A stretch of 64,000 nt of DNA from Tetracentron sinense. Lineage: Eukaryota; Streptophyta; Magnoliopsida; Trochodendrales; Trochodendraceae. How positions within the stretch are numbered: position 1 is the first letter of the stretch; every line of letters starts with the position of its first letter. The stretch covers positions 14,880,547 through 14,944,546 of the forward strand of contig CM026556.1 of the NCBI GenBank assembly GCA_015143295.1, written 5' to 3'. Below the pieces are notes generated by a model that saw only the letters and a program-made list of their open reading frames with translations, was not told the DNA's origin and searched no databases. The translations under genes were made by a program, and so were the position numbers. This document shows, piece after piece, positions 1-11,929 of the stretch.

Positions 1-1932
1 TCCTTAAGGTTGACGTGCCCCAAGTGTCTTTGTTCCCTTCAATATTTCAACAAGGGACCCACGAGACTGTCACAAGTTCTTTCAATATGCATCACACCAG
101 ATTGTGTGTATCACAAAAGATGCTACCAAGTAAGATAAACTGAAAAGAAAATACAACTCTTCAATCCAATGATCACACATCCTTTTCGTACTCTTTTTGC
201 CCTCAGCGTTTAGAGTTCTGCTTCCCTAGGAATGACTGAACATGCCTTTTGTTTGTAATAACTAGTCCCCCTGTATTGACCTAGGCGCAAGTCTTGATCA
301 GGTATTCCCCAGCAAATACACTTTGTTCCTTGTTGCGAAATCTGTGTGTGCTCCCCCCAAGAAGCGCGATGACACCATAAATAACAAACTGGCGACCATT
401 TCAAATACTAGAATAGATCTCAATTGCAATGAGGCAAGCGAGCGCCCCGTAAGTGCTCCATCCGACAAGTTGCATATGCAGGGAAGTCATTAATTGTCCA
501 TAGTATATCTTTGCTCTCATATAAAATTTTACTACTTGATGCATGTAAGTGTAAAGCCATCAGTCCACAAATCTTGCAACTCGGCATCTACTACTGGTTA
601 GTCAAACATCAATGGGTCATTGTCTCCTTAGCCTTTTCCGGCACGGGGACCCGGGATAAGCACTGACATCATCAAAAAATGTTCTATTAATTATTACCAT
701 CCAGGGAGGCAAATGTATGAAATCAAAAACACAGACCAAGTACGTGTCAATGTCAGGGTACCTAATTGGATTAAAACCACCATCGCTACAACTAACACCA
801 ATCTGACATTGCGAGGCCAGAACAAATCTGGTATCGTCGTCGGATTTTCGCCAACTTCAGAGTAGCTTGGATGCCTATAACACCGCCAATCTTTAGTGGA
901 ACCCTGTTGCTGATGGCCATCTCAGGGAGGAAGCTATCTTGTATTGACATGAAAGTCTTAAAGTCTAAAGGCTTTTAAAAGGGAAAATGACGTAAAGCCT
1001 GTGGGGATTCTTATTCCTTGGTAATAAGGAGTTTCATGGTCTGCTCTCCACCGTGAAATCCCAGAGCGGAACATGGCACTATCATGGCACGATCCTTCCA
1101 GTATAACCTACAATCGTTCAGACATGCATCAATCTTATTAAACCCAAGACCTAATTCACAAATTATTTTTTTTCGTTGGTTAAAGGATGCAGGCAACGCG
1201 CACCCCCGGAGAAGTGCCCTTTCAAGAACCACGTAACATGTGATGATTTGTCACTTCTCTCCATCCCCCCTTGATACACTTATGTGATGTAACCGAACAA
1301 TAAAGAAAGTTTACTGAACTTCTTACATTCGTGATATACAGTCTTGCTCGGCATCTTCACACTAGCCTGTAGACTTAGCTGCTTTCTTTCTCGTATTTCC
1401 CCTCTCTTCTTTCACTGCCCCCTCATCCGCTATCACGCATTTTGCACAAGTCGTCCAATGCCCCCGTGCAACATCGTCGTGCATATCACAACTAAACAGT
1501 ATATTCCTCCTCTCTGACACACTTCGGTTGTACAAAATCTATGATCCGGTAATTTCCCCTGACATATCCACAATGGCCGGGCATAACCCTTATCAAATCC
1601 TCACAAAATTACGTCTCATATACCGCCCTCGTACAAATAATATCGATTGGAACATTTTTTTAAACACGGACACTTTATAGTCCCAGTCATCTCGAGTTTG
1701 ACTTAACTAAATGCAAAATCCAAGAAACTGTTCCACACCCACTATATATACATCACTCAATCTGTTGCAGAAACCCAATTATCCCTAATGGCTTCCCTCT
1801 CAGCTTTGATTACTCACCGACAATAGAAAACACTATAGAACCACCATTAGTGGGTACTACTAGTTGTTGTCTTATCGTCGAGCTCAATCTTAAATTATTC
1901 GTTCTTAGTAATACTCCGTAGAATATAACTAA
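1..1932. other. No recognisable gene; AT-rich intergenic DNA
   Basis: I see no protein domain, RNA gene or mobile-element end that I can support. Reading frames here are short (under about 75 codons) and carry no recognisable motif. A stretch at about 1370-1700 on the minus strand has a coding-like look (a Cys-x2-Cys pair followed by basic residues), but it is interrupted and I cannot assign it to a family. Confidence 0.4.
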
Positions 1933-3420
1933 TGTAAGGGTTCGTGTTCCTCTGAGGACCTGCTGGTTTCGTTGCCCTTTTCTCTCAGATTAATTTTAAA
2001 CTAATTAATTGAGGCAATTGAATTTTGATTTGATAAACTAAAACCATGAACTTAAACTAATTTAATGAAATTTCTAAATTAAACTAAAAACAATTGGGTT
2101 TTTTAAATTCCTTTTGGAGAGAAAATGCTAGGGTTTTCAAAGCCACTAACCTAATAACTAATCCCTATTTGTAAATTTATTATAACCCTCTTAAATTGTA
2201 AACATTCCAGTTAGAGTGACAGCACGTCCCCACTCAACTGCTCAAGAAAAGTTCAAGGGATTATATCCTTAGAATATCGTATCTTCGGTTCGCACGAATG
2301 ATACACACTAATCTACGGTTGTGTAATCACTCGTCTTCCCTTAGCATAAAATCTTCAGATTTAATCTCTCGATATTTTAAAACCATTGCATAAAACCTAT
2401 GTTTAAATCTAACGAAAATTAACACAAGTGATTTTAATTCCAATTCATATTACCTAATGACAAGGTTGAGAATTCCATTGAAATTAAATATAATTCATGA
2501 TAAAAGTCCGGTTTGTTTTGAAAAACAACCCTCTCATATGCAATCAATGTTTTACATGCCGAGAATTAAAATAAAAACAAATAAATGACACAGTTACTGG
2601 CTAGGGTTTCATCGAAACCCTAGAGTGGAAATTAGTTCATCGCGAGGGAGGAATGCAACATCTTCATGGACAAAGCTGCAGCACTTCTCTTCATGACTTC
2701 CTTGATTCCAGAGCTTCTTTCTTTCAGATCCAAAATCTCTACAAATTTCTCTCTCTCTCTCTCTCTCTCTAATGATAATGGCTAAGAATTCTCCTTTATA
2801 GAGAAAGATAGAAAGATAGAGTCCTTCTAGAATAAGGGTTCTAATTGAGTACAACTCTTCTTTTTCTCTCTCTAAAACTCTCTTAGGGTTGAATGAGGAT
2901 TAAACCATCATTTAGGAAGACAATAATAGAGTTGGAAAGTGTTTAGAAGTACTAAAAACACTATCACAGAATATTATTTCACCCTATTTACGTTTTTGCC
3001 CACTGAACTTCAAATAATTCTAGAGAGCTCAATTAATCGGATTGACCCGAATTTTGAAACAGAGCTCCTTTAGGTCATCTAGAATCTACCCAAAAAGTTT
3101 CATAAATTTGGATAAATAAAATTACCAAACTACCCCTCTATTGATAGAATGCGATTTTGGGCCAATCGATTTATCAGGAATTGTGCTAGGATTCTGCGAT
3201 TTCCGCTCTCTTTCTTCTTCTTTCTTTTACTCTTCTTTTTTTTTTTCTGAGATTTGGAGTCTTTGTAGCTTGTAACTCTTACCATTTTATCTTCTTTTCC
3301 TCGTAGAACCTGAAAGTAAGAATAAACAACCAAGTAGCATAAAATAATATAATAATTACTCTAAATGATTAGCAAGTTAAGTTTGAGGTGCTTTTATGTA
3401 TAACATTAGCACCGATCAGT
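1933..3420. repeat. Unclassified AT-rich repeat-like region with (CT)n run
   Basis: This is AT-rich sequence in the style of plant LTR-element or LARD internal DNA: long A/T-rich non-coding text with short 'agggtttc' patches and no conserved reading frame. A pure CT microsatellite lies at about 2748-2770, and a T-rich run near 3239. A minus-strand frame at 3130-3333 encodes a poly-lysine stretch and is probably chance. No LTR ends or target duplications were identified, so the repeat assignment rests only on general appearance. Confidence 0.25.
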
Positions 3421-5479
3421 GTCTACTTATAATGTGCAATCATTGCCTCAACGTGATACAAAAATGATAAATGGAGCTGAGTAATGCATGCACCATTCTT
3501 ATTAAAATACATAACGGTTGAGGTGTTCCTATCCCATTCGAATACATAATCCCCAAGAATCAGTAACTCAAGTGCGTTATTCCATTTTACGGAAATTTGG
3601 ACAGCATCTCCCATGGCTCTCCAAGTACACGATTTAGACTAGGATCAAAAGTTAACCTGTCTAAATATGTTACCCAGAGAACAATAGGGATGACTGATGA
3701 AAATTTCCTCAAACTACTGAGTACAAGCAACTGACACATGCTTCGGATTATGCATTCCCAAACTGTCCACACGGACAATTCAAGAATCAGTTGCAGTACA
3801 AATACTCTCCTCTTTACAAACAGGCGAATCAGTTGTTATATGCAATGTAGTCCACATAGGAACCAGACATCATAATTTACAACGAATCCGTTTACATATT
3901 TATGATAACAGAGGCACTTATCACACACCATTCTTGAACGGGAGATCTAAGTTTCAATGCATGCACATTCACAATGAGCTTGAATGGAAAACCTGACCTT
4001 CACTATATCCGGACATATATCCATCACTAATAGTCAATTGTGATGGACTATGACTATCACTAAATAGTCCAGTTTTGACAAAACTATTGACGTCACAAAC
4101 CTCTTTTATAATGGTTATATATATATATCATTAACAATAAGATTGTTAACATTTATATAACATATATTAACAATCAACATTGATTAAGAAGATGACAGAA
4201 GAATCAATAATTTTTAAAATTATCTGTTTACACAGCCAATAACCCATAAACAATAGAATAACTATATAAAAAATGGTTAAAATGAAGAAGAAGAGACAGC
4301 AATAATATTGTTGCTGAGAACACCACTTATAATACTACATAACAATGAAAAAAGATCTCATACCAAATCAATTATTTATATAAAAAAAGGTTCATGAATT
4401 TATAGAGTTCAGGAAGAGAAATGGTCTCTAAAGCGGTATCATTGAAAGCTAAGATTTTTGACAATATGTGATGCTATTGTTAGCATGTAATTTCAGAACA
4501 TCAGTCGGTATGCGCATATTTGGAGCATCTATCTAATGTGCACATTATCGAAATAGAGTATCTTCCCTAGGTTTGATTTGCTGAAGTGAAGGTTATAACT
4601 TCTAGTTAACATCATGGCATCAATTATATTGTGTGCATGTATAAGTGTGTGAGTGTGACGGAGATTGGATTTTGAGCGTTTGTAGTAACCTACCCAATGG
4701 AAGTTGCAGACAATGAGACTGAAAACCCCAAAGAAATCTCCCGTGTTCGATGAGGAGCTCCGGCGAGATGCGGCAACTGGATATTATGCCGACAATGAGA
4801 CTCACCACCTATGCTAAGAAAGGGAATAGGAAATCTTAGATTAAAATTGTGCTCACCAACTAAAAACCCAATGCAACAACTGAAACCCAATGGAAGTTGC
4901 AGACATGAGACTTAATTACTATATAATAGCATGTTTAATATATGTGGACATGGGTTTTAGCTCACTCCAAATTTGAAAAAAATCCTAATAAGAAATACTA
5001 AAAATCACAAGAAATAATTAATAATAAGAGTCACACCTATGCTAAGAAAAGGGAAAATGAATCTTAGATATAAAATTTTGTAAGGCAAGTGATCAAAGAC
5101 CGAGATTTTGCTATAAAGAATGAAATCATACATTCAGTTTGGCAGAAAAACAAATTCTACTAATGATTTTTTTTAAAAAAAAATATGCAACTTCATTCGG
5201 CAAATATGAGGAAAACCCAAAAAAAAAATAAGAACAGAATAGGGAGAATTCCATGATTGATTTAAATAATAAAATAAATCTAACTTCATCCCTAAAAAAT
5301 AAGAGCAGATTACAAGAATTCAATTTGATTGTTTTGAAAAAAAAATCTAACTACATTAGAGAGAGCTGATGAAACCCTAAAAAATAAAGACAGTTAGAAG
5401 AGAGAGAGAACTGACCGTTTGGGAGTCGTCTCTCTAAGGTATCTAGGGCTCCTTCGGACAGATTTAAAGAAAGAAATTT
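3421..5479. other. AT-rich non-coding DNA with a local duplication
   Basis: No supported gene. A segment beginning 'cccaatggaagttgcagac' occurs at about 4694 and again at about 4888. Each copy is followed by a 'cacctatgctaagaaa' block (about 4806 and 5035), which points to a partial tandem duplication with a period of roughly 190-230 bp. A separate stretch, 4721-4781, resembles 7593-7652 (both contain 'gatgaggagctcc' and 'caactgga'). The (TA)n patch at about 4120 is simple sequence. Confidence 0.4.
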
Positions 5480-5980
5480 AAATAAATTTTATTTGGCAAA
5501 ACAAAGGAAGAGAGATGATATTTATTGGATCATGCAATGCAATGGGGGTTTACATAAGATGGATTCGTCCAAGGTTTTCGAAATTAGCACAAGGTTCTAC
5601 AGCATGCAATTTTTCATTTATAGAAATCTACTCAGTGGTCCCCACCTAGTATCAGATCCCCTTGGAGAGGACACATCAAGAGATCTCTCCCGAGAAGGGT
5701 AATCTAAATAGAAATTCAATGTGTAGCGCCGATGCCCAAGGCCTGAGTAGCTGTTACCATTCCAGTCACAACCTGACAGAAAGAAAGTTTATGTCCAAGT
5801 ACTGGACCAGTGCAAGCTGAGAATTGCATTTGTCACATATAAGTGAAAGGAGATGCCACCTTGACAGAGCATTGGCCAGAGTGGACATAAACCATCACAT
5901 TGCAAGCAAAGACGGGCAGTGTTTGATTCGCAATAAACCACTGCCCTCACCACTCCACAGAACTCACACAGAGATTCCAT
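5480..5980 (-). pseudogene. Decayed CONSTANS-like B-box zinc-finger gene fragment
   Basis: Read on the minus strand from the ATG at 5980, the first residues MESLCEFCGVVRAVVYC and then ARLCLQCDG are the start of a plant B-box. The Cys-x2-Cys, Cys and Cys-x2-Cys ligands are visible. The frame then shifts twice within about 15 bases near 5885-5900, apparently by single extra bases. The next frame continues with a B-box-like tail containing ICDKCNSQ, followed in yet another frame by CDWNGNSYSGLGHRRYTLNF and, near 5640, WGPLS. That order (B-box 1, linker with CDWN, GHRR, WGPLS) matches, from memory, the COL9-COL12 type of BBX proteins, which are nuclear transcriptional regulators of flowering and light responses. 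No CCT domain was found. With several frame breaks and no 3' half, this is a dead fragment of a host gene. Confidence 0.75.
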
Positions 5981-7592
5981 ACTTTGCCCCAAAACCCAAT
6001 TACACTCCCAATCTAAACTTCTTATCCAGAATTCATCCTATTATTATTACCATCATCAACAACAAAAACCTTCTCAATTTCAAACAAGGAAAGAAAGCCA
6101 ATATTAAAATCAATAACGCAGAAATTTTTCTAGATTAAATATCAAAACTAACAATTTACAACTACTAGGTCGACGATCCCATTTTATGATTAATTTTAAA
6201 TGAATTTCTTAAATAATTACGCAATTTAAGTACAAATCTTACAAACAGAACAAATTACGCAAATATGACTGTAAAAGCAACGAAAAACAAGATTGAGCTC
6301 AAGGAATTAAAGACAAGAAGAAGAACACTTACAAATCATTCAATTCAAAGAATGTAGAAATAGTAACTGAGAGAAGCTAACACACATCACGCTATAATCC
6401 ATTAAAAATGAGACTAAAAGCTCAATCAATGCATAGAGAAAAAAAAAAAAATCTTCCAGAAGAAGAGAGAGCAAACCCTAAAAAAAGCTCTGCCTTTCGG
6501 GTGTAACACAATGAAAAAAATAAATGTACCATAATAGTCTGAAATATAATAAAAGGAAACCAATTATTAAAATTTTTGAATAAATCCCATTAAAAAATCA
6601 CCTAGAGATTTAAAGGGGAAAAAAGAAAAAAAATCTGAAGAACAATCGTCTGACCCCATTACTCATATAAGAAAAATCGCATGTTAGTGATTTTTTTTAG
6701 TGCATGTTAGTGGTTTGCTGTATACCCATTGATCAAAATTTTAAAGAGAAAATCTCATGAAAATCCATCATCCAAAGTGGAAAAATTACAGAAAAATAAA
6801 ATAAAATAAAACACTGATAGAGATGGGAAAAAAACTGAGAAACCTCGCTTAGAATATCTCTTGTGAGAGTGGAGATTGTCGATATAATCTTCTACTACAC
6901 ATATATTGTTACATTTATTTTTTTAATCCTTCTTCCAAAACCACACTTTTCGAATAGTGCGCATCCAAGTAGTCGCTAAATGGTTTTAAAATTCCAAACC
7001 CCATCTTCCAAACAATGACTTTTAGAAACTAAATATTTTGTTCACCCTTTCACAATCTATTAACTACACGTGATTGGAATAGCATGATCATTCTAGACTT
7101 CAGTCCTGTCAAACCTACCCAAAACAATCAAATAGACTATTCTCACATTCAAACGTTCTTTCAATATCCCTTGTCAAAATCCAAAAACGTTGAACTCAAA
7201 AATGCAGCAATCCCAATAATGAAACAAGATGTCCAACTTCTAAACACAACTAAAACTCTAGAAACAATAAAGGCCTGATTGTTCAGAACTAACAAATGAA
7301 ACCCAAATAATGAAAGCAAACCCTAATCTCAAAAAAAACAAGACACACAAAATCAGGGAATCCACACACACAAACAGATTGTCCATGCTTAAAACCCAAT
7401 TAAATTAAATAATAATTAAAAAAGGATTCATTGTGGTTCAATATGAAACAAATAACGAATTACAATACCCTTTATTGTCCCTGAAAACAATCAAGGACTA
7501 AAAAAAACCCCAATAGAAATGATGGAGGAGAGAAAAACAGGAGAAGTGGAGAGAGAATACCTTGGATCAGAACTTCGTCGTGGCTGAACTTG
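5981..7592. other. Probable former 5' leader/promoter region of the B-box gene
   Basis: There is no coding sequence here. The region lies upstream, on the minus strand, of the B-box pseudogene. Around 6435-6495 it carries a pyrimidine-rich leader-like patch (minus-strand 'agggtttgctctctcttctt') typical of plant 5' UTRs. Related BBX genes often have a long intron in the 5' UTR, so a leader exon here would fit. This reading is inferred from position and composition only. Confidence 0.3.
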
Positions 7593-8220
7593 TGAAAACC
7601 CGAAGAATCTCCTGCGTACGATGAGGAGCTCCGATGAGATGCGACAACTGGAGATGATTGCAAAGAGGAGGACTGATCGCCGGCACCCACGAAAATCCAG
7701 CAAGACCTCGTGGTCGCCGGCACCACGAAAACCCTCTTGAGGGGTTTTGCTGCCCGAAATAGAGAAGAGAAGAGCAGGAGAGCGATTTGGAGATGATGCC
7801 AAGAGGAGGGACTGATCGCTGGCACCCACGAAAACCCAGCAACACCTCGTGGTCGCTGGCACCCACGAAAACCCTCTTCAGGGATTTTGCTGCCCGAAAT
7901 AGAGAAGAGAAGAGCAGGAGAGTGATTTGGGAGAGATGATGCCAAGAGGAGGACTGATTGCCGGCACCCACGAAAACCCAGCAACACCTCGTGGTCGCCG
8001 GCACCCACGAAAACCCTCTTCAGGGTTTTGCTGCCCGAAATAGAGAAGAGAAGAGCAGGAGAGAAATTTGGGAGATGATACCAAGAGGAGGACCGATGGC
8101 CGGCACCCACGAAAACCAGCACACCTTGTGGTCGCCGGCTACATGCAAAATCCTCTTGAGGGGTTTTGCTGCCCGAAATAGAGAAGGGAAGAGCGGGGGA
8201 GAAATTTGGGGGAAAAATTA
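7593..8220. repeat. Tandem repeat, about 140-bp unit, about four copies
   Basis: A unit containing 'ccggcacccacgaaaa', 'ggttttgctgcccgaaat' and 'agagaagagcaggaga' recurs with its start near 7679, 7819, 7960 and 8098, giving a period of about 140 bp. Copies differ by substitutions and small indels. The long minus-strand frames across it (up to about 216 codons) are translations of the repeat and not a gene. The array ends about 30 bp before the MULE, and its left edge (7593-7652) resembles 4721-4781. Confidence 0.85.
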
Positions 8221-8250
8221 GTTTTCGCGGGTTCTAAAAGTTCTTTTATA

Positions 8251-9153
8251 GGGGAAAGTACGGAATTAGGCTCGAGTTTATGAAAAATTACGGACAACCA
8301 GCTCCCTTTGAGGGAGTTATTTTTTCCAGCCTCCACGCGTGTGTAACGCTGAAGCGTGCGGGAGGACTTGTTACAATGTCCAAATACCCCTGTAAAACTG
8401 AACAGTTTATGGCTAACTCTCCCCATTCCATCGAATACCTTACTTACCCATTTCGAACGCAGAGGAAGAAGTAGGAAGAGGAAGAAGGAAGAGGAAGAAC
8501 GAAGAAGGAAGAAGAAGGAAATTTCGGTTAAGAGGTATGGATTGAAACCCTGATCAAAACAGATGAAAATTTCGGTCACGCTTTTGTTGAAATTTTCGCA
8601 TTTCGAACTCATTATGGATTGAACTCGTTAGTTTAAGAGGAAGATAAACCCTAAGGAAATAAAACCGTAACGAAGATGAACCCTTAAACCCTGTAAGAAA
8701 AATCCCAAAAATCGGGAAATCGGTAAAGATTTACAGTCTCAAATTCGAGATAACAGTCTCGAATTCGAGATGGTTATCTCGAATTCGAGATGGTTATCTC
8801 GAATTTGAGACTGTTATCTCGAATTCGAGATATCCATCTCGAATTCAGGACAACCATCTCGAATTCAGGATGGTTATCTCGAATTCGAGATACAGTCTCG
8901 AATTCAGGCTCTTTTTTTTTTTTCAAAGTAATTCTTAAACTGTATTACTAATATTAAGGAAGCCACACCCTAAAACCCCTGTAGGAAAAATCCAACGGCT
9001 GAATTCGAGGTTACAGTCTCGGATTCGAGATGGTTATCTCGAATTCGAGATAACCATCTCGAATCCGAGACTGTTATCTCGAATTCAGGACTGCTAATTT
9101 TTGAATTACATCTTCCACTAATCAATTTTATTAATACTTGCAGAGTCAAGATG
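8251..9153 (+). repeat. MULE left terminal inverted repeat
   Basis: This segment is inverted relative to 16018-16960. Matching landmarks in order are the tip (aagtacggaattaggctcga), the block containing 'cacgcgtg' and 'gcgggaggacttgtt', a purine-rich block at 8455-8530, palindrome arrays, and an inner edge 'tacttgcagagtcaagatg' (9134-9153). The inner edge looks like a 3' splice site (ttgcag) followed by an ATG. The TIR is therefore likely to hold a promoter and a 5'-UTR intron for the transposase. It is about 40 bp shorter than its partner. Confidence 0.92.
8731..9093. repeat. Left subterminal palindrome arrays (20-bp unit)
   Basis: Two clusters, at about 8731-8911 and 8999-9093, are built from the 16-bp perfect palindrome ATCTCGAATTCGAGAT linked by AACC/GGTT or ACAG/CTGT. 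This gives a 20-bp period (unit TCTCGAATTCGAGATAACCA). Variants include 'ctcgaattcagga' and 'ctcggattcgag'. The clusters have mirror-image partners in the right TIR at 16084-16199 and 16284-16467. Subterminal arrays like this are candidate transposase or regulator binding sites, but that function is inferred. Confidence 0.9.
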
Positions 9154-9177
9154 TCCACCCTTTGCTTTCATTGTTGA
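9151..9177 (+). CDS. Possible 8-codon upstream ORF in the transposase leader
   Basis: An ATG sits at the inner edge of the left TIR, at the position equivalent to the protease start in the right TIR. Here it opens a frame of only eight codons, ending in TGA at 9175-9177, about 65 bp before the transposase ATG. If the leader is spliced at 9141-9143 (cag) this ATG would be in the transcript and could reduce transposase translation. If the alternative 3' splice site at 9236-9238 is used, it would be removed. Its use is inferred. Confidence 0.3.
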   Translation: MSTLCFHC

Positions 9178-9241
9178 GTCTGTATTGTAAAGCATTGACA
9201 TTGTTGAGTTTTTGCGTTGTTTTTTCTTGATGTTGCAGATA

Positions 9242-11808
9242 ATGAATGTTTCAGTGATTTGTTGTTATGACGGAGAATGGAAGATTCTCCCTGACAGGTC
9301 CCACGTATATGAGGGTGGAAAATCGAAATTGATACAGTTGTATAGTGGAATGAGACATGAGCAACTTTTAAGCAGAGTTTATCGATTGACTAAATCCCGG
9401 TGGGAAGAAACTGAGATTAGACTAAGGTCTATGTTCCCTACACACCCGACAATTCCTCCTACTGATATTGAAGATGATGAAGACTTGTTGGTATTTATTT
9501 CAGAATGTGAGCGAGCACAAACTCATAATGTACTTTTGCCAATATATGTAACTGAAGTTGCAAAGGGAGTACAACAGTGTGGTCCACCCTCTTTGAGTTA
9601 CGAAGGTTTTCCTGATCATGAGACTGCCATTCCCCATGCGAACGAGGGTGATACTTGTCATGTCCTTCAGCCTTCTACGGTCTATGTTCCCGACCCTGTC
9701 CTCCCAACCGTGCCTTGGCCCTTTGAAGACTTGACAACAGGACCAACTCAATATACTTGTTTTGTGCCTAACACATATGTAGATTATGGTGATACCAGCA
9801 GGGGCGACAACTACCATAGTGAAGATTGTGGTGTGCAAGATAATGAATGTGCTAATGTTGGTGAATGTGCTGAAGATGATGATGATGAAGAAGATGATGC
9901 TGATGATGATTATTCAGTAGAGGTAGATGAAGATGTTGTCAGAAACGATGTTGATGAGGGTCCTATCCGTGCAAATATCCGTAGCTCATCTAGGTCTGCT
10001 TTTCGGCAAGTCAGTCAAGGCCCTTCATCAAATGTGATTGAGAATGATGACTATGTCAATTTCGATCCTTCAGGGTTTGCGGCTGCACTCGACAATACGG
10101 ATGATATTTCACTTGGGCAAATGTTTAAGGATAAGAGGTGCCTACAGAATGTGTTGGCAAAGTATGCAATGATAAAAACTTCCAATACAGGGTTGTGGAT
10201 TCGAATAAATCAAAGTTTGTAGTTAAGTGCCTTGGGGGTAATTGTACTTGGAGGCTACGTGCATCAAGGGTGAATGAGTCGGGTGTCTTCAAGATAAAGA
10301 CTTATAATTCTCATCACTCCTGTGGGTTTGTCATAACTGGGCCCGATCATCGACAAGCATCTAGTTTGGTTATTAGTGACATGGTCGTGGGACGAATCGA
10401 GGGTCACGTGGCATCTAGGCCCAAAGAGATTATTCATGATGTTTGGAAACAATATGGAGTGCAAATGAGTTACCGGAAAGCGTGGAGATCTAGAGAGATT
10501 GCAATAGAACATGTTAGAGGATCATACGACGATTCGTACACTGACCTCCCTGCTTATTTGTACGAGTTACGCAGGACCAACCCGGGAACAATAACTGCAG
10601 TATTGAGTGACCCAAATACTGGTGCATTTGAAAGGTGTTTCGTGGCTCTTGGACCTTGTATAAGAAGTTTTCAGCTCAGTTTACGAAGAGTATTAGCCGT
10701 TGACGGGACGCATCTAAAGGGTAAGTACAAGGGGATCTTAATCATAGCAACATCACTTGATGGTGACAACCACATATGTCCAGTTGCTTATGGAATAGCT
10801 GAATCAGAGAACAATGACAGTTACAAGTGGTTTTTCAAACAATTAGCTGACTCAGTTGGGTACATGGCAGGGTTAGTCATTATAACTGATCGACACGCCA
10901 GTTTGATAAGCCAAGTCCCCATTGCATTCCCACATGCAATTCATAGTTATTGCTCATATCATATTAGCCAGAATATGCATGCAGCATTCAAGGATGAGGG
11001 ACTGAAACCGTTATTTTGGTCGGCCGTAAAGACATGCATGTTCAACAAGTTCCAAGAGCTTATGTCACGTCTTGCAGGAGCAAACCCCGAGGCACATGAA
11101 TGGTTAGCTGCAATTCCAAGAGAAAAATGGGCATCTGCATACTTTCCTGGGCTAAGGTATAACATTGTAACTACTAATATAGCTGAATCGATCAATAGTT
11201 TGCTGAAGGAAGCGAGAGAATACCCAGTTACAATGCTTTTAGAGGATGTGCGTCTTAAGATCCAACGAATGTTCTTTAACCGACGAAACAAAGCGATGGA
11301 AATGAATGGAAGCCTAACAACATGGGCTGAGGGTAAACTACAGAGGAGACTTTCTAAAGCACGTTATTTGGAATGTGATGGAATCGTTCGATATGAGTAT
11401 TATGTGAGGGGAGAATTTAACGCTACAGTGAAGCTTCTTGAACGTACTTGCACCTGTAGGAAATTTGATGTACAGGGGTTGCCTTGTATACATGTTTTGG
11501 CTGCCTGTAATAAGTATCGACATGATCCGTATGCGTACTTTTCTCCCTACTATACATCTGATATGTATCGAGCCACCTATGAAGAGTCAATATATCCGGT
11601 ACATGACAAAAAGCATTGGGATCTCCCAGATGAAGTAATAGCCGAGACCAAGCGGATGAAACCCCCTGTACAAAAAAGAAGCACGGGGAGACCGAAGAAG
11701 AACAGAATTCCTTCACAAGGCGAAGAAAGGCCTACTGTAAGATGTGGTAGATGCAAACAAAGTGGTCATAATAGACAAACATGTACTAATGTAATCCCAC
11801 AAGTATGA
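9242..11808 (+). CDS. MULE transposase (mudrA/MURA type), one frame break
   Basis: This encodes the transposase that would cut and insert the MULE. I start at the ATG at 9242, just after a good 3' splice site (ttgatgttgcag, ending 9238). The first 310 or so codons give the MULE N-terminal domain (starting MNVSVICCYDGEW) and an Asp/Glu-rich linker. At an A5 run (10174-10178) the frame shifts by one base, as if one A were lost. The second frame runs to 11808. It carries WRLRAS and a Cys/His region, the catalytic DDE set (VDGTH, first Asp codon at 10702; ITDRH, second Asp at 10888; NIAES, candidate Glu at 11185), a SWIM zinc finger (CTCRKF...LPCIHVLAAC, from 11449) and a C-terminal CCHC knuckle (CGRCKQSGHNRQTC). 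Total length of about 855 codons is normal for the family. Apart from the single break nothing looks damaged, so the lesion may be recent or a base-call error. Confidence 0.92.
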
Positions 11809-11929
11809 TCATTTCATAATAACAATTCAAAGTGTTTTTGTATCGAATTCTTGATTTTGTATATTCGAATATTGTTAAAATTCATCCATCCATGTACTTG
11901 AGTGGTATATAAAGGGAGACAAATGGAAA

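Noticed and set aside
210-1232. Small minus-strand genes near the window start
   Set aside because: Short open frames with no domain, unremarkable composition and no splice context.
3587-3778. A 5S rRNA-like or SINE-like segment
   Set aside because: A few words looked familiar, but no A/B boxes, 5S core or poly-A tail could be found.
7472-8122. A 216-codon minus-strand gene
   Set aside because: The frame is a translation of the 140-bp tandem repeat, and other frames of the same repeat are equally open. There is no domain.
10150-10230. An intron explaining the frame change in the transposase
   Set aside because: The protein reads straight through with only a one-base offset, and there is no room for an intron of plausible size.
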